Assembly (NCBI RefSeq): GCF_004798865.1
Contig: NW_025335409.1
Coordinates: 12,381,061-12,445,060 of the forward strand
From: Varanus komodoensis
Lineage: Eukaryota; Chordata; Lepidosauria; Squamata; Varanidae
Direction of reading: 5' to 3'
DNA length: 64,000 bases
Each line of letters opens with the position of its first letter. The stretch's first letter is position 1. The position numbers and the translations under genes were made by a program. The notes under the pieces were generated by a model. It had not been told where the DNA came from. It searched no databases and worked only from the letters and a program-made list of their open reading frames with translations. This document shows positions 1-13,600 of this stretch, piece after piece.

Positions 1-284
1 CCACAAGTCCACCTGTGTCTTTTGGATGCCAGGTTTTTATGAGGGTTTTAAGTATCCTCTGGATCTTGCCTACACAATAGTTGCTCACTTGTTCCTGCTG
101 TCAGCCAATGCCTTTTATTCTCACTGCTGCCACAGTAACTATTCAGGCTTCCTGCCCCAATGTATGATAAGCGTCCAATACTTAATATGCCAGAAATACA
201 GCATAGCTCTCTTCATCTTTTCCCTAGCTGAGAACATTTATATGGGACTATCCCAGCAATTTTACAGGCAATTAGAATTTAGTT

Positions 285-838
285 AGTTAGTTAGTTAGTA
301 AGCTTCTATGCCGCCCCATTCACCGAAGCCTCAGGGCAGCTCACAACAATAAATAAATACATATTAAACATAAAAACAATATAATTGGAGACATCCTGGC
401 TGAAGATGTAAAATCAATAAATAAAGCTAACAATTAAAATGACGTTTAAATAAAAAGGTCTTGGCCTGGCACCGAAAAACAAATAACGATGACGCCAGGA
501 GGACCTCTCTGGGGAGCACATTCCATAGATTGGGCGCCACCGCAGAGAAAGCCCTCCTCCGGGTACTTACCCTCCTAATATCCTTCACGGAGGGTTCCCA
601 GAGGAGGGCCTCTCCCACTCATCTCAAAGAGCAGGAGGGCATGTATGGACGTAAGCGCTCCTTCAGGTAACCAGGACCCAAGCCGTTAAGGGCTTTATAG
701 GTCATCACCAACACCTTGAATTGGGCCCGGACTTCAATGGGAAGCCAGTGAAGCTGACGGAGGACTGGAGTCATGTGAACATAACGCCCAGTCCCCGTCA
801 GCAGCCTGGCAGCTCTATTTTGCACCAACTGAAGTATC
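285..838 (-). mobile_element. L2-group LINE, 3' end (5'-truncated)
   Basis: The minus strand encodes the RT-C-terminal tail: [58 protein letters not shown] and [17 protein letters not shown], followed by a 3' UTR ending in a short tandem tail near 285. This is the usual C-terminus of L2-group (CR1 superfamily) LINEs. It closely resembles the copy at 35.4-37.8 kb, so both belong to a fairly young family. The copy stops at about 838, next to a TA-flanked DNA element. Confidence 0.9.
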
Positions 839-847
839 AATTGTATA

Positions 848-1196
848 CAGTATACCCCTGTGAAGTCGTGGTTCAGCGTTCACGGCTTCAGTCCTTCGTG
901 AGATGTTTCTCTGAGCAAGTCCAAGCCGATCTCCTTGCGAATAAGCTGGCACCTCACCGTGCGGCAGCTTACTCGCAAGGAGATCGTTTCCTCTGAGTTT
1001 GGACGCGCTTGGAGAAAACAATCTCTGCGTGCACCTGCCCCTGCCTCGCCATGTGCGCATGCCCTCCAGCCCGGCCCACACCTCCCGCCCGCACTGCCTT
1101 GGCGGCCGGTGCCCATCGCCGGCACCAAATTCGTGGTTTTTCACAATTTGCGGGTGCTTTAGGAACATAACCCCTGTGAAATTCGGGGGACTACTG
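848..1196. mobile_element. Non-autonomous DNA transposon, probable pogo/Tigger type (TA target)
   Basis: 349 bp bounded by CAGTATACCCC on the left and GGGGACTACTG on the right, which are imperfect inverted ends beginning CAGTA. TA dinucleotides flank it at 846-847 and 1,197-1,198. CAGT-plus-CCCC ends and a TA target resemble Tigger/MER2-like elements. No transposase is present. The GC-rich interior contains a near-perfect inverted repeat (928-948 and 965-985). It abuts the truncated LINE on its left. Confidence 0.6.
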
Positions 1197-1610
1197 TAAA
1201 CCTGTACTGTTCTTTCAAGGAACACTGTACAGATGGAGTGCTCTTTCTACAGGCAAGAGCAACACAGAACTGTCTCCTAAAAAATATAATGTATGTCTAG
1301 CAGGACTGTGATAACTAGGAATATTTATTGTTGGCTTAGCAGCAGGAAGAGGAACAGGATAAGGCTCAAGTTGCTATTCAACTATATGCCAGGGGGCAAC
1401 TGATATTCATTTCTGCCTTATCATAAACTAAAGTTGTATGGCTTTAAGAACAGGCATTTGACAGTTATCACATACTGAAAGCCATTCCTGTATTCTATAA
1501 ATGTGCTGTCAAAAGGGAGGAAAGTGATTTGGTATACAGGAGAAATCATTATAAGAAATCTATCACATTTCGCTTGCCTGGACTGAGGGCAGAGTTTTTA
1601 ATTTACTCAC

Positions 1611-1670
1611 ATTCTGAAATTCAAAGAGCAGAGTTCTGATATAGTAGTCTGTTCTAACTTGCTCAGCTTC
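1611..1670 (-). CDS. PTPN12: PTPN12 coding exon 7 (residues 165-184)
   Basis: Encodes [10 protein letters not shown], then [10 protein letters not shown], in phase 0. The acceptor is tttatttAG and the donor is GTGAGT. It differs from human at Asp166 to Ala, Ala169 to Val, Phe174 to Tyr and Leu180 to Phe. This is the last PTPN12 exon in the window; nothing matching the next exon (ESRRLYQFHYVNWPD) is seen in positions 1-1,610. Confidence 0.96.
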
Positions 1671-4600
1671 CTAAATAAAAAAGAAATATTTGTGAACACA
1701 TGGAAACTTCACAAAATTCTGTTCACACATTCAAGTAAATACTGAAAAGAAGCAGAAATCAGAATCATTCCATTTATTTTATTTATTATTTTATTAAAAC
1801 ATTTATATGCTGCCCCATTTGCCGAAGCCTGGGGCGGCTCACAACATGCAAAAAAAATATACAATAGTAACAATATAAAAATAACAATATAAACAATATT
1901 TATAGAAATATGGGCAAAGAATCTGGATTTGCTTGCCTCGTTTTAAGTAAAATAATAAATGGAACTACAACTTTGTGTAAATACAACATTCAGCATGCCT
2001 AACAGTGGGGAATAACTGCGACACACTCCCTCTGCACCACCATCAAATCAACTCTGCACCACCATCAAATCAGAGTGCTTCTTTGTATACTTCATTTTAA
2101 ATAGTTATGTCCTAATAGCATTGAGTGAAAGGAAAACATTTGCTAATATTATTCCGCATATCATTATACCAGATCCTGGAAACTCAGTGCTATAATAAGT
2201 ATTTTCAAGAAAAGTTACTAGGTATAAAGAACAGAGTTTTCTCACTTGTGGTTCCTCAATTATGAATTCTCTCATTTGTTTGAACTGGACTTTTCTAAAA
2301 AGTATATCTGTTCTATAAAATACTTACACAAGAAATATGAAATGGTCCAAAAGAAATGCCTTCTTCCCCATACAGAGGCCAGTAACGTTCACATTTTTTC
2401 TATTATCAAAAGGGAAAATAAAATGCTATTTTAAAAGTAACATTTATGAATACATAGGACAAGATTTAAATGGGCAAGACAATTATTGCTAATCCTCTTA
2501 GGAACATTTTAGTTAGAAATCTACCTATGAAGTCTTCTGTCTTGCTCCTGAGTTTGTGTTTTCTTTTGTGTTATATTAAGTATGCTAATTCATTATGTTG
2601 CTGGCACACTTAGCATACATATTCACTGTGAAATTCTCCTTACCCCTTTTAAACAACACCTTCCTATGTTGCACCTTATGAAAGTGATAAAAGAAAGCCA
2701 GTGATTTTATGTTATTTGATGTCATTTCACTGATGTGATATGGAGATTTGAGATTTCTTCAGAATATACGTAAGTAAAATTAGTAGCCTATATAATGGTT
2801 TGCTTCACTGAACTAACCTACAACTAGAAATCTGCATTTACTTCTATTAATATCTATAACATATTTGACAAAGGCAATAAACAAGCTAGTATTATTTATA
2901 CATACCCTTCCCATTTCAAACTCTCGACAAGCCATTACAATAATCTGGAAAAAAGAAACGTAATAGTACAAAGGCTGTGAAATCCCTGTCTTGTTAAATC
3001 TTTGCACATACTCATTTGTTGATTTACCACCATTGTAGAAATAAAATAGCCTAGAACTTTGTACATAACAATTTGCCAAATGCTGTATTTTTAATGTGCA
3101 TCTAATATGTGGTTTCAATTGTCAAGCATTTGAAAGTAAGTCCCATGTCTGAGAACATCTGGTGAAAAGAGTGAACGAGGTGACTTGAGTCCACTGTTGT
3201 TTCAACAGTCTAAAAAAGTCTCAAGGCACAGAGTCAAGCCAATCAACACACATATATGGCAACGTGCAAACAGCACTGTGTTGAAGAGGAAACCAACAGT
3301 ATCAACTGATTACACATTCTCAAAAGATAATTCACTTAATTTATTGCTGAAAGTTTCATTAGTAAAGATAGCATGAACCAGCATGAATCAAGTTCCGAGT
3401 GTGTTGCCAATATGTTCCTCAGAAAAGTTACTGGGGCAGTTAGCAGGGCTATTGTATATACCAGGGGTCGGCAACCCGCGGCTCCGGAGCCGCACGTGCC
3501 TCTTGAACCCCTCTGCTGCGGCTCCGTCGCTCAAAACACGCTGATCTGCTGGAAGCTCCACTCAGGAACGCAGTGCTAGCTAGTTAAGTAAATTGCTACA
3601 TTCCTCTGCTAAACAAGCTTCCTGCGGGTTCTCATGTTACAGGAAACGGCTTGCTGAAAAGATTCTCTTTGTCCCAAGGTAATCTCCTTCATCTGGATGT
3701 TAAAAGCTGCGCTTGGGACCTGTCACAATTCACAGCACTTGACTGTTTATCTGCTAATCAGTCACTAAACACACCTATATCTGCCAATTTACTGAGCTTT
3801 CCCCCCCTCCAACCATGGATAAATCCGAAGAAAAGTTTCGGAAGAAAAGCGAATGTTTAATGGTATGTGGGTAGATACATTTGCTTTTACTGCTGACAAA
3901 CTTATGGGGTTTGCTGTTTCATGCATGCAGCCTTTTAGCACTGACTTTGACTCTGTGAATAGGAAACTGTTCTCCTATTCACAATATATGAAAGGAGTCC
4001 TACTAGTTTATAATGTAAGATTAAAAATAACAGTTTTTAGTGACTGAACAAGAGCTGCAGCTAAATCATAATGAAGATATACATAGCATTAAGGTAAAAA
4101 ATGATATATGCAGTGTTATCTTCATTTTAGATGTCAAAGGAGTTTGTTTGTTTGTTTGTTTATTTATTTATTTATTAAAACATTTCTATGCCGTCCCATT
4201 CACCGAAGCCTCAGGGCGGCTCACAACATAAAATTAAAATACAAGAAATAACAATATAAAATTGCGGTTTTGCGGCTCCCGGTGTTTTCTTTTGTGTGGG
4301 AAACAGGTCCAAATGGCTCTTTGAGTGTTAAAGGTTGCTGACCCCTGGTATATACCATCACGGTTATAAGATCATAAATTGTGAAATATATGTTACCATA
4401 TATATCATGGAATAGAATTAATACTGAGGTAAGATACTTACCACAACATTGTACTCCCATATCATCCTCCAGAAATCTATAACTGTATTTGCTAGTGGTC
4501 CCTGGGTAGCAACATATGCCTTTGGCCCATGCACTCCCTAAAATTTCAACATAAAATTGAATACAGTAACAGTTACCAATGTGTCATGAAATCATTCTTA

Positions 4601-7600
4601 GGCTGGTTCTATTATAAATGGGTTTATACATGTTCAAAATACATACATACAATTTATTTGTATTTGTCTTTTCAAACCAAGGAAGAACAGAGTGGAAAAA
4701 TACTGTTCTATTCACCAACTGATAAAGCATCAGAAAACCTTACAGGATGTGTTTGTTTTCCATACTATATTTTTTATTTTTATTCCATACTGTATAAACA
4801 AACAACAGTCCCAACATAAAAATCCCCTGTATCAGCAAAAGCAACCAAAAATACAGTAAGCATTTTTTACCCTCCTATATACTTGGGATACCAATGCCAT
4901 ACAGTTCTTCTTTCATCTATTGGATTTCATACTGTACTTTCGATTCCTATGGTAAGTGAGCCAGAGCTAAATAATTCAGAGAAAGCATAGTGAATGATCC
5001 TGTGCAAACAGCTACACAAGGGCTCATTCAAACTGCGGAATGTCTCTTGACTTCATGGCACTTTTCACATGCAACTGTCTTCGGCTAAATTAGAAGAAAC
5101 CTTCCATGAGCTGAAGGAGCATCTTTAGATCTCAGAGTTCCTATTAGCGTCATGAAAATAAATGGAACTCACAAACTTTGAATAGTGATTCCTGCAATGT
5201 AGAGACGGTTAACTACTGCCCAGGACTGATGCAATGTTTTTAAAGCAAAGGAGATGAACCAGGGTCCCACAACATTCCCATCTGGCTGGTCGCCTCTCAT
5301 TCTCTGCTCCATTTGGAAACACAAAAAGTGAGGGGGTACCTCCAACCATGCCCGCTGCTGACATTGGTTTCCAACAGCTTTCAGCGAAGGTAACACAACC
5401 CCTTGGACATAAAAAGACTTCCAGCCTGGGTTTTCTTGACTCAAATGGAAGCATATTTAATCTCTATCATAAAATCCAAGTAATTCTTAGAACATCTTTC
5501 TTCTCTCAGTACATAACTGGTTTGAGACAACACTTCAGCAACTTGTAAGCATTATAGAATAAGATTATGTTAAAACATACCTTAATGAAATTTGCATTGA
5601 TGTAGTCAGAATCTTGTGGGGGAGTTTTTAAAGTCAGTTTCACTCTGCTGTGGTCAACTAAAATATAGTTTTTAAGAAGAATTACAGAGGTTGACAGATG
5701 ATCTCCAGAAAGTTGCAGCATTTGCTAAGCTAAATAGGGATTAGTCATTAAGTGCCTACTTTCACTTCAAGTTCATGCCTACCAAAAAGTCAGCCCTACC
5801 ATTACACTGACAGAGGTGCCTGCCTCAGGCAACAGATCAGTTTCTGGAAGGTGTGAAAGAATGAATGGCAACAGTCTGGCTGTTGCTCCTGAATGCACCC
5901 TCAGCTATTCCCCTCTTTTGTGAGTGCTGTGCCATGTGCCTTGTTCCCCTAAGCTGACAGCCAGTTTGGTGTAGTGGTTAAAAGTGCAGGATTGGGACTC
6001 AAGAGTTTCGGGTTCCAGTTCCCACTCACCTATGAAGCCTACAGAGTGACTTTAGCCAGTCAAGGCCTACCTATCTAGGTTATGGACTAACCTACTTCAC
6101 AGGGTTGTTATAAGAATGGAGAGGATGAAAACTCCATAAGCCTCCTTGGGTTCCTTGCTAGAGCAAGAAAGGCAGGCTATAAATGCATAATATCTCTATT
6201 TTACTTGTAATGAAATAAGCAGTAAAGGAGACTGATTGTCATATGACTCATAAGGGACCTATCCCAATTATGCCAAGATGACAACCAAGACAAAAGAAAT
6301 CTCATCAATCCCAACATAAGAAAAAAGGCATACAGAACCACTGGTACAGTTCAGGATGTTTGACCAAAAAGACTGCATCACCCTACAGATTCTGCAAAAT
6401 CAACATTTTCACTATTGGCATCAGTCTTGCAGCAGCTTATAGCTGTCTGGTGCTGCTGTTGAGATCTCTGTTAGCAGATTTCACCTTTAGGCAAGCTGAA
6501 CTCAGGAGCCAGAAGCCCATCTAGACCAAAGAAAGACCTAGGAGTCCAGACTTTCTTAGCCAAAGTCGATGGCTTATTTTTTAAAACAAGAAATAATTTA
6601 CCCAGCTTTTTTTCCATGAAAATCTTCAATTGGTAACATTTGCTGCCAAGTCTGATTTTCAGAACATTAACATCTATTGATCATATTACAGTATTTGATG
6701 AATACCGCTTAGGTAATCTCCAAGATTTTGTGCCATTAAGAGTTCTAGCTTCAGACAAAATATTCTTAAAGGCTCATATATATTATGCACAATCAGTTCT
6801 GCCTGTTTTTCTGTGACATAGCCTAATAAAATCTTTAAGAAAATTGGAATTTTGAGTAATTGTTTTGCATGATTCAGAAATGCTTTTGCTATTTTGGTTT
6901 AGAGGTCAAGGTCATTTAACAGATCTTTAGCCATGGCAATGGTTTTTAAATAGAAACTAGGAGGATGACACACAGACAAAGAAAACATTCACTTTGGCAG
7001 ATGAAGCATCTTAAAAAATACCCCTTTTGGCAAATAATTACCATCTAATTTACCTATCCAAGAGACTGTAAATGTTAACTGGCAAGATATCTTAATAAAT
7101 GTTATTAGCATGTCTGGTAAAAAGAAGAGTCAGACTTACATGGCAGTATATCTTTGTATCTGTTCTTTTTTACATTTTCTTCTTTTTCTCCAGTAACTGT
7201 TGGGTAGATCTTTTCTGTTCTATATTTTGTTGATAGCCTCCTCAGTCTCTGTAATTAAAATGTTCTGGTTTAAGGTTGTTTTTTTTTTTTTTTCAGCTGC
7301 TCCAAATACTTTTTCAGCAAAGATTATTTATAAGAAAATGTTTAACCTCTCTAACATCACTACCCTGTACAACTATGCCTTGGCAGTTCATGCTAATAGA
7401 GCTGGTTATATTATCAAATTGCTATCCACAACATGAAGAGTTTTGCACACATTTTAAGACAGTGTCCAGCATTCATTTCCAACATTCGTGCCAAATTCTT
7501 GTAGCAAATAAATAGAATCAACTGTCCGGATCTAAGCTAGTTGTATCACAATCTACTTGTACTAGAACAGCTACAGCAAGGCTACTAGTAGGAGAACAAA

Positions 7601-10600
7601 ATGAAGCTAAGACATTTTTTTGAGTAACAGCTGAGTAAGAAGATCCAATCCTATACATAATTTCCAGGGCTCTTTAGTTCTCAGTACATATGCACTGAAT
7701 GGCTGTCCTAGTTTAATTACTGTTGAATTCCTGTAGTAAAATAATATAATGATGCGAAAGTTTCCATGGACAAACCAGAGCCTATCTTCAAATGTAACTG
7801 AAGATGTAGGTTCTAACTCTCAGAAACGTAAATGGACTCTTGTCCCTGAGTGTTCAGTATATATTTACTATCTTGCCTACCAGAATAATAAATAAACTAG
7901 AAAAGATACATGAATTGTATAATCAGAAACATTTGTTACAGAAAAAAGAATTTCATAACTAAAGGTAGTTCTTGCTACACACGTTAATGAAATAAATATA
8001 TAAATAGACTCTTTTCCAAGAATATTATGTGGTGACAGACTAATTTCAATATTGCTAATTGTTGGTACAACAAGAGGTTTAATGTCTGGCCAAAACAAAT
8101 AAGACCACCTTTATGCCAACACTAAAAGCAGCTTAGAAAGAGCAACTAATAACAGCATGCCATGAGTTACTCAGTTTGGAAAACTGCAGAGTGCATTATA
8201 GTTCTGTTTATTCACTGTTGTACAGAAGTTGCTTGCAAGATAGTGACTGCTGACACATGACAAGAAAGATATTTTTGACAGGAAAAAAATACTTCCTGAT
8301 CTCAATGTTACCAGTTACTGAAATTCTACTAAATAGCATAATGCAAATGGCAACAAAAGCTAAACTTCATGAGTCCACAGTCCAATTGGATTAGACAAAT
8401 AACTTTGGAGAATCTCCCAGCATACAATTCCACAGGGCACAACTGAAGATATTAAACCACTAATTGTCAGAAATTGTTTACCTCCCAAACCCAACATCCA
8501 TATGGTACATAAACTTTGCCACATCTACAATTGATGTCCACCCTCACAAAATAGATCATCACAGTTCAGAAACTTCTAATTTTAATCATCTGGAATTGCA
8601 CACAAGTGTTTCCTGATTGTGACAGATCTTCCCAAAATAATTCCAGATAAAATCCCACTCAGTTCTGAACAGGACTTATTCCAGAGGCAGAGGGTAAAGG
8701 CTTCAGAAAAGAATTAGAGAAAACTGTGTGTGTGGGAGAAGAATTCTCCCATTTTCAAAAATAAACCTAAGGGAGAAACACAAAAAACTGAGGTTTTAAA
8801 AAAGTGTTTCTGCTTTTCGTCCATTTGGGGGTTGTTATTTTTCTGGCCTCTACATTCATGAAACCATATATCATGAGCAATACAGCAGATGTTGTGCATT
8901 ACCTTCCAGTTGCCTCTTGGCCACAAATATACACATGCTCTTTGTCATGGAACTATCTGTCCTCGACTCATGAGCAGATGGAGGACCAGGCCAAACTGAA
9001 TACCCCATTCCAGTTTGCCCTTCTTTTCCTGGTACCTTTCCATGCTACCAGATAGAATTCTTCATTTTTTCCAGTTGCCCCCAACAAACAGCCTTAAAAA
9101 GTCTGGTGACAGTTCAGCCAAAGCATTCTGATCACTTCCCCAGTGGTTTCACATAGAAGTTAAAAAACGTGAAGGGCAGAACAGAACCTTGAGGCACCTC
9201 AGTCTTACAGCCATTTGGCAGAATAAGTTTCCTATTACCATCTTTTCAGAGCACTCTTCTAGTAAGCATAGGAAACAGTTTAAGATCATGCCTCTCAAGA
9301 TAAACAAATCACAAGGATTCCATTGTCAATGGCACTGAAAGCTGTTGAAAGATAGAGAACCAACAGTGTTCCATTCTCCCCATCTATTCCCTGGCATGTG
9401 TTATTTCAGGACAACCAATGGAATGGATCTAAATAATCAGTATCACCCAACATAGCTCTGAGCTGTGAGGCACCATACATTCCAGCACCTTGCCCAAAAA
9501 TGATAAATTTAATACCAGTGTAAGCTTCTGAAACTAAGGGAACTCAATTTGGTTCTCCAGCAATGACCTCACCATGCTTTCCTCTAAAGCTGTAGGGACC
9601 TTGCTATACCCTCAAAGAAACAGTTACTACCTTGAAGGTTCAGGTACCACCAGCTCAATATATTGGCTTTCACAAGTCAGTATGGACAAAGTTTTCTAGG
9701 GCTAATAGTAGGCCTTAGTGCTCCAAACAGTTTGTCCATATCCTTAGGTTGCTGAAGCTTAAAGATATCCGTAATGTGACTAAATAGTGCACTAGCAGAG
9801 TAAGATATGCTGGAACCAATTAGAAGCAGGCAGAGTAAGATCTATAGGAATCAAACATACATTCCTCTGGAACAAGGACAGAGTACAGTAATTGTAGAAG
9901 AAATTTCTGATCTTAATAACTTGAGAGACAGAGAGGGTACAGCATCATATGTAATATGCTCTTTGAAGAACTTAAAATCCAAGGATTTTTGCTGGCATTC
10001 TTTGCCAATAGAAAGAAGGATCTAACAGGGTGTGGCAGAGGGAAGTGGACAAGCATCACATTAATGTGGGACATTTTAGAGCCAAGGCACAATGAGAACA
10101 ATTGCTGTGATGGGATTTAACAGACCCAGAGCATGCAACTAAATGAGTTAGGACTCCAGTCTCCAAAATGCGTGGAGAAATTGACAGAAGATCCCAGGGC
10201 AAAGGAACAGTGTCTAAACAATGATTTGTCAGTGCACACATGTAAAGTTAAAAATAAAAATTGCATAACCAAAACATCTAAAAGACTTGAAAAAAGAGAA
10301 CTAGAAGAAATTAAAGGATTCAAGTCATCCATTTTTTAAATGACATTGCTGGGGGTGGGGGCAAAGAGGAACAAAGGCCATGTTATATGTTTGTTCCAGT
10401 TGCATGTGAAGTTACGCTTGGCTTTCTGTATTGTATTTTTTTATTTCCTCTTGTGAATTGTCCAGAGAGTTTTGGCTGAGGACGGTATAGAAATGCAATA
10501 AATAAAATGAAACAATTGTGATCATGGTTTGGATCTAAAGGCAGTAAAGGACTTCTGCAGGTAGTTACATCTTACATGCAAGTAAGATTCCTGAACACAG

Positions 10601-13600
10601 CCTACCTCTAAAAATCACTAAAAGAACTTCATGTCATGAAAATACATCCTCTGTATTTTTTTTTCTCCACTGTAACACTATCCATACTGCAACATGGTAT
10701 CTTGTGCTCTGAACAGGCCTATTGCAAGAACCAGTATTTCTCTGGTAAAGTCATCTTTCCCCATTTTTTGCTTGGATCAATAAACCATTTATACTATATG
10801 AACCTTTATTAAACAAATTCCTGTCTCTATTCTCAACACGAGGTGGTAAAATGGAGCAGCAATCTCAAAACTCAGCCATACATCATTTCAGCAGTGTTGC
10901 TTTTATATTAACCTTTACTTAAAAAAAAAAACTTCTGGGTCCATACTACTACATTATCAACCCTGGCCTTTATACACATGAAATGCTGAACTGTCTGCAC
11001 TATTCAGTGGGATGTAATGTCACTGCTCTTCTAACTCTCCCTTCCAGGAGTATGCTTGCTAAACTATATCCCTAAGTAAAGTGTTTCACACTGAGCTTAA
11101 CCTTTAAGGAGTGGAGGGGGGCAATAAGCATTCTTGGCTTATTTCTTTTAATAACTATGCCTTACATACAAATCAATAGTTATCTACATATTATCAGATA
11201 GCATGACCTTGAGATGATCCTCATCTATTAAAACGAAGCCTGTCTTCATGCAGGGCTAAAATTCTAACACCAAATCTCAGGCTGCACATATCTTTTAGAA
11301 TTCAAATGTTCTATGTTCAGTACTTTTTTGTCTTTTTGGAGGCTTTCTTGCTCTCTAGTCTACAGTTCAGTTAAGAAATTCTCTCAGTATAGCTCAAGAA
11401 CAATGTGATTATTTATTATATTTATAGCTCACCTTTTTTTCTTCCTAGGAACTCAAAAAAGGCTTACATAATCCTCCTCCTCTCAACCACCTGGTGAGAT
11501 AGTTTGGACTGAGAGTCTGTGACTGGCGCAAAGTCACCCAGGAACTCCATGCCTGAGTGGAGATGAGAACCCAGATTGCTTGAGTCCCAGTTCCACACTC
11601 ATAACCACTACATGATGCTGGCTCTCAATCTGTAATAATTGCAACAGAAGAGTCCCAAATCCCTTTTTAAAATGGACTGCAACTACAAAACCTCATTCTC
11701 AGCCCATTAGAAGTTTGCCATAGTTATTCAGACAGATGTCTCTAGAAGCTATCAGTTCCTGGTTAAAATTGCTTCACTCACACAAATTCAGGAGTTTATT
11801 CACAATGAGCATTTTCTTTACCCATTGTTTTCTCTTCTTCCTGACCCTCCCTCAGCAGAGGAAGCACAGAGTAGATGCTAGCAGGAATAACTCAGGCTAT
11901 TTATTCCAAGAGCCTAATCCATACATCAAAAAATTACAGGAAGTCACCCTGTTGCTTCAACAAAAGGTTTATTTCTTTGAACAGCTGTTGTATACTCATA
12001 CTGTACGGTGCTAAGAGAAACAATTTGACAAGCCTTTCTTTGAGCCTTACTGGTGGCTCCTTGTCACTCTCAACATTGATTTCAAGTATTAGGCATAATA
12101 ACTCTCACTCTCTGAACTTCAGTTCCTTCCTTGTCTCTTGACAGCGATGAAACCCCAAGGGAAATTCCCTTCTACAGGCTATTCTCAGTTTTTCCAATGG
12201 AAAAAGATGGTGGGGGGTGTTAACTGATGAGTGAACCACTTTTTTCAGGCAAGTTTTTAAACATGTCTTTTTAGCTATCCCTTACTACTTCAAAAGGATT
12301 CCCAATACCTATCCAATAAAATCTGTAGAACTTACATTAGAGTATGAGTGTACAAAAGTATGGACAACTTAAACCATCTTGCCTTTCTTTCATCTTCCAC
12401 AGCATGTGAAAGACACTGATGTATATTCTCAAGTATACCATAGCAAGTAATATGCTATTAAATATTAGGGAATATTTTGTCTTCAAGATGTCAAAGAACC
12501 CATTTTCTATTATGAAAGTCACCCCAATATCCCAGTGTGCTGCACAAGAAAAGCCATTCCACAAAGCTCTCACATTTATAGCCTGTTCTTCCTCCCAAAA
12601 CACTCCTGGGAGCACACCTAGGTTTAAATTGGGGGGGAGGCAGGGAAATTAATGGAAAGAACAAACCATGCTTTCTCCATGAGGTAACAACATAATTTAT
12701 TGTACAAAAGTGTTTTCTGGGACATGAGGTAAGGACTCATTCATGCCCTTATAGTTTAATGTTTCATGGTTGTGTCATATGCCAGAACAGATCTTTAACA
12801 AACCAGTTGTAAAGACTCTTATCTGGAAACAAATATGGCAATTAATATACAACTACGTAGTCACTACTTTTACAATTTGAAGGTAAGTTAAGTTCCCTCT
12901 CCACAAATGCCAAACTACATATACAAACAACTACTGAAAATATGTTCAGCATTTGGGTGTATTTGCATTCTTTTATTTTCCAGAATACAGAAATATGAAA
13001 GGCATTCTTTTACAAACTCAAAGCTACGAAAAACAAGAAGCCTGGATTAATTTCTCGTACTTTATTTTTCATCTGTTACATAAAAAAGTTCTCCTTTGGA
13101 TTACATTTGAGCAAGCTCTTACTAAATGAAAACACTAGCTGACTAAAATCCAGAACTATGACTAAAGATTTTCATGTAATCCCCTGCAATTTGTCTGAGT
13201 ATACAGTGCTTTGTGAGAAGCTTTAGGCCTGTAAAACTCCGGCAGCTGAAAAGCATTCTGCTTACTTTTTCCTCCTTTTCCTTTTTTATTGGTATGAGAA
13301 TATGGCTGTTCGATAAACCTCAGCTCAAAGAGGATATTTTAAGTTCTCTGACACTTATAAACTGCAACAAGATGAAACTGTGTGCCTTCCTAAAGGAAGA
13401 CAGACAGTTATTTTGTAATTCAGTCTCAGTTAAGTAGTTCTAAGCTTTATCAATATCAAGTGGGAACCCATTATCAATACCAAATGGGAAACTGAGCTAC
13501 TGAAATGGCAAACTACAGTTCCCAGTTGAACTAACTTCATACTGTGCCCTCAAGCTCTTCTACATGGAACATATTATAGTAACAGAATACCCTGTCTGTC

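Noticed and set aside
1-1610. PTPN12 exon 8 or 3' exons
   Set aside because: No sequence matching ESRRLYQF or HCSAGCGRTG in any frame; the region holds an intron with LINE and DNA-transposon sequence.
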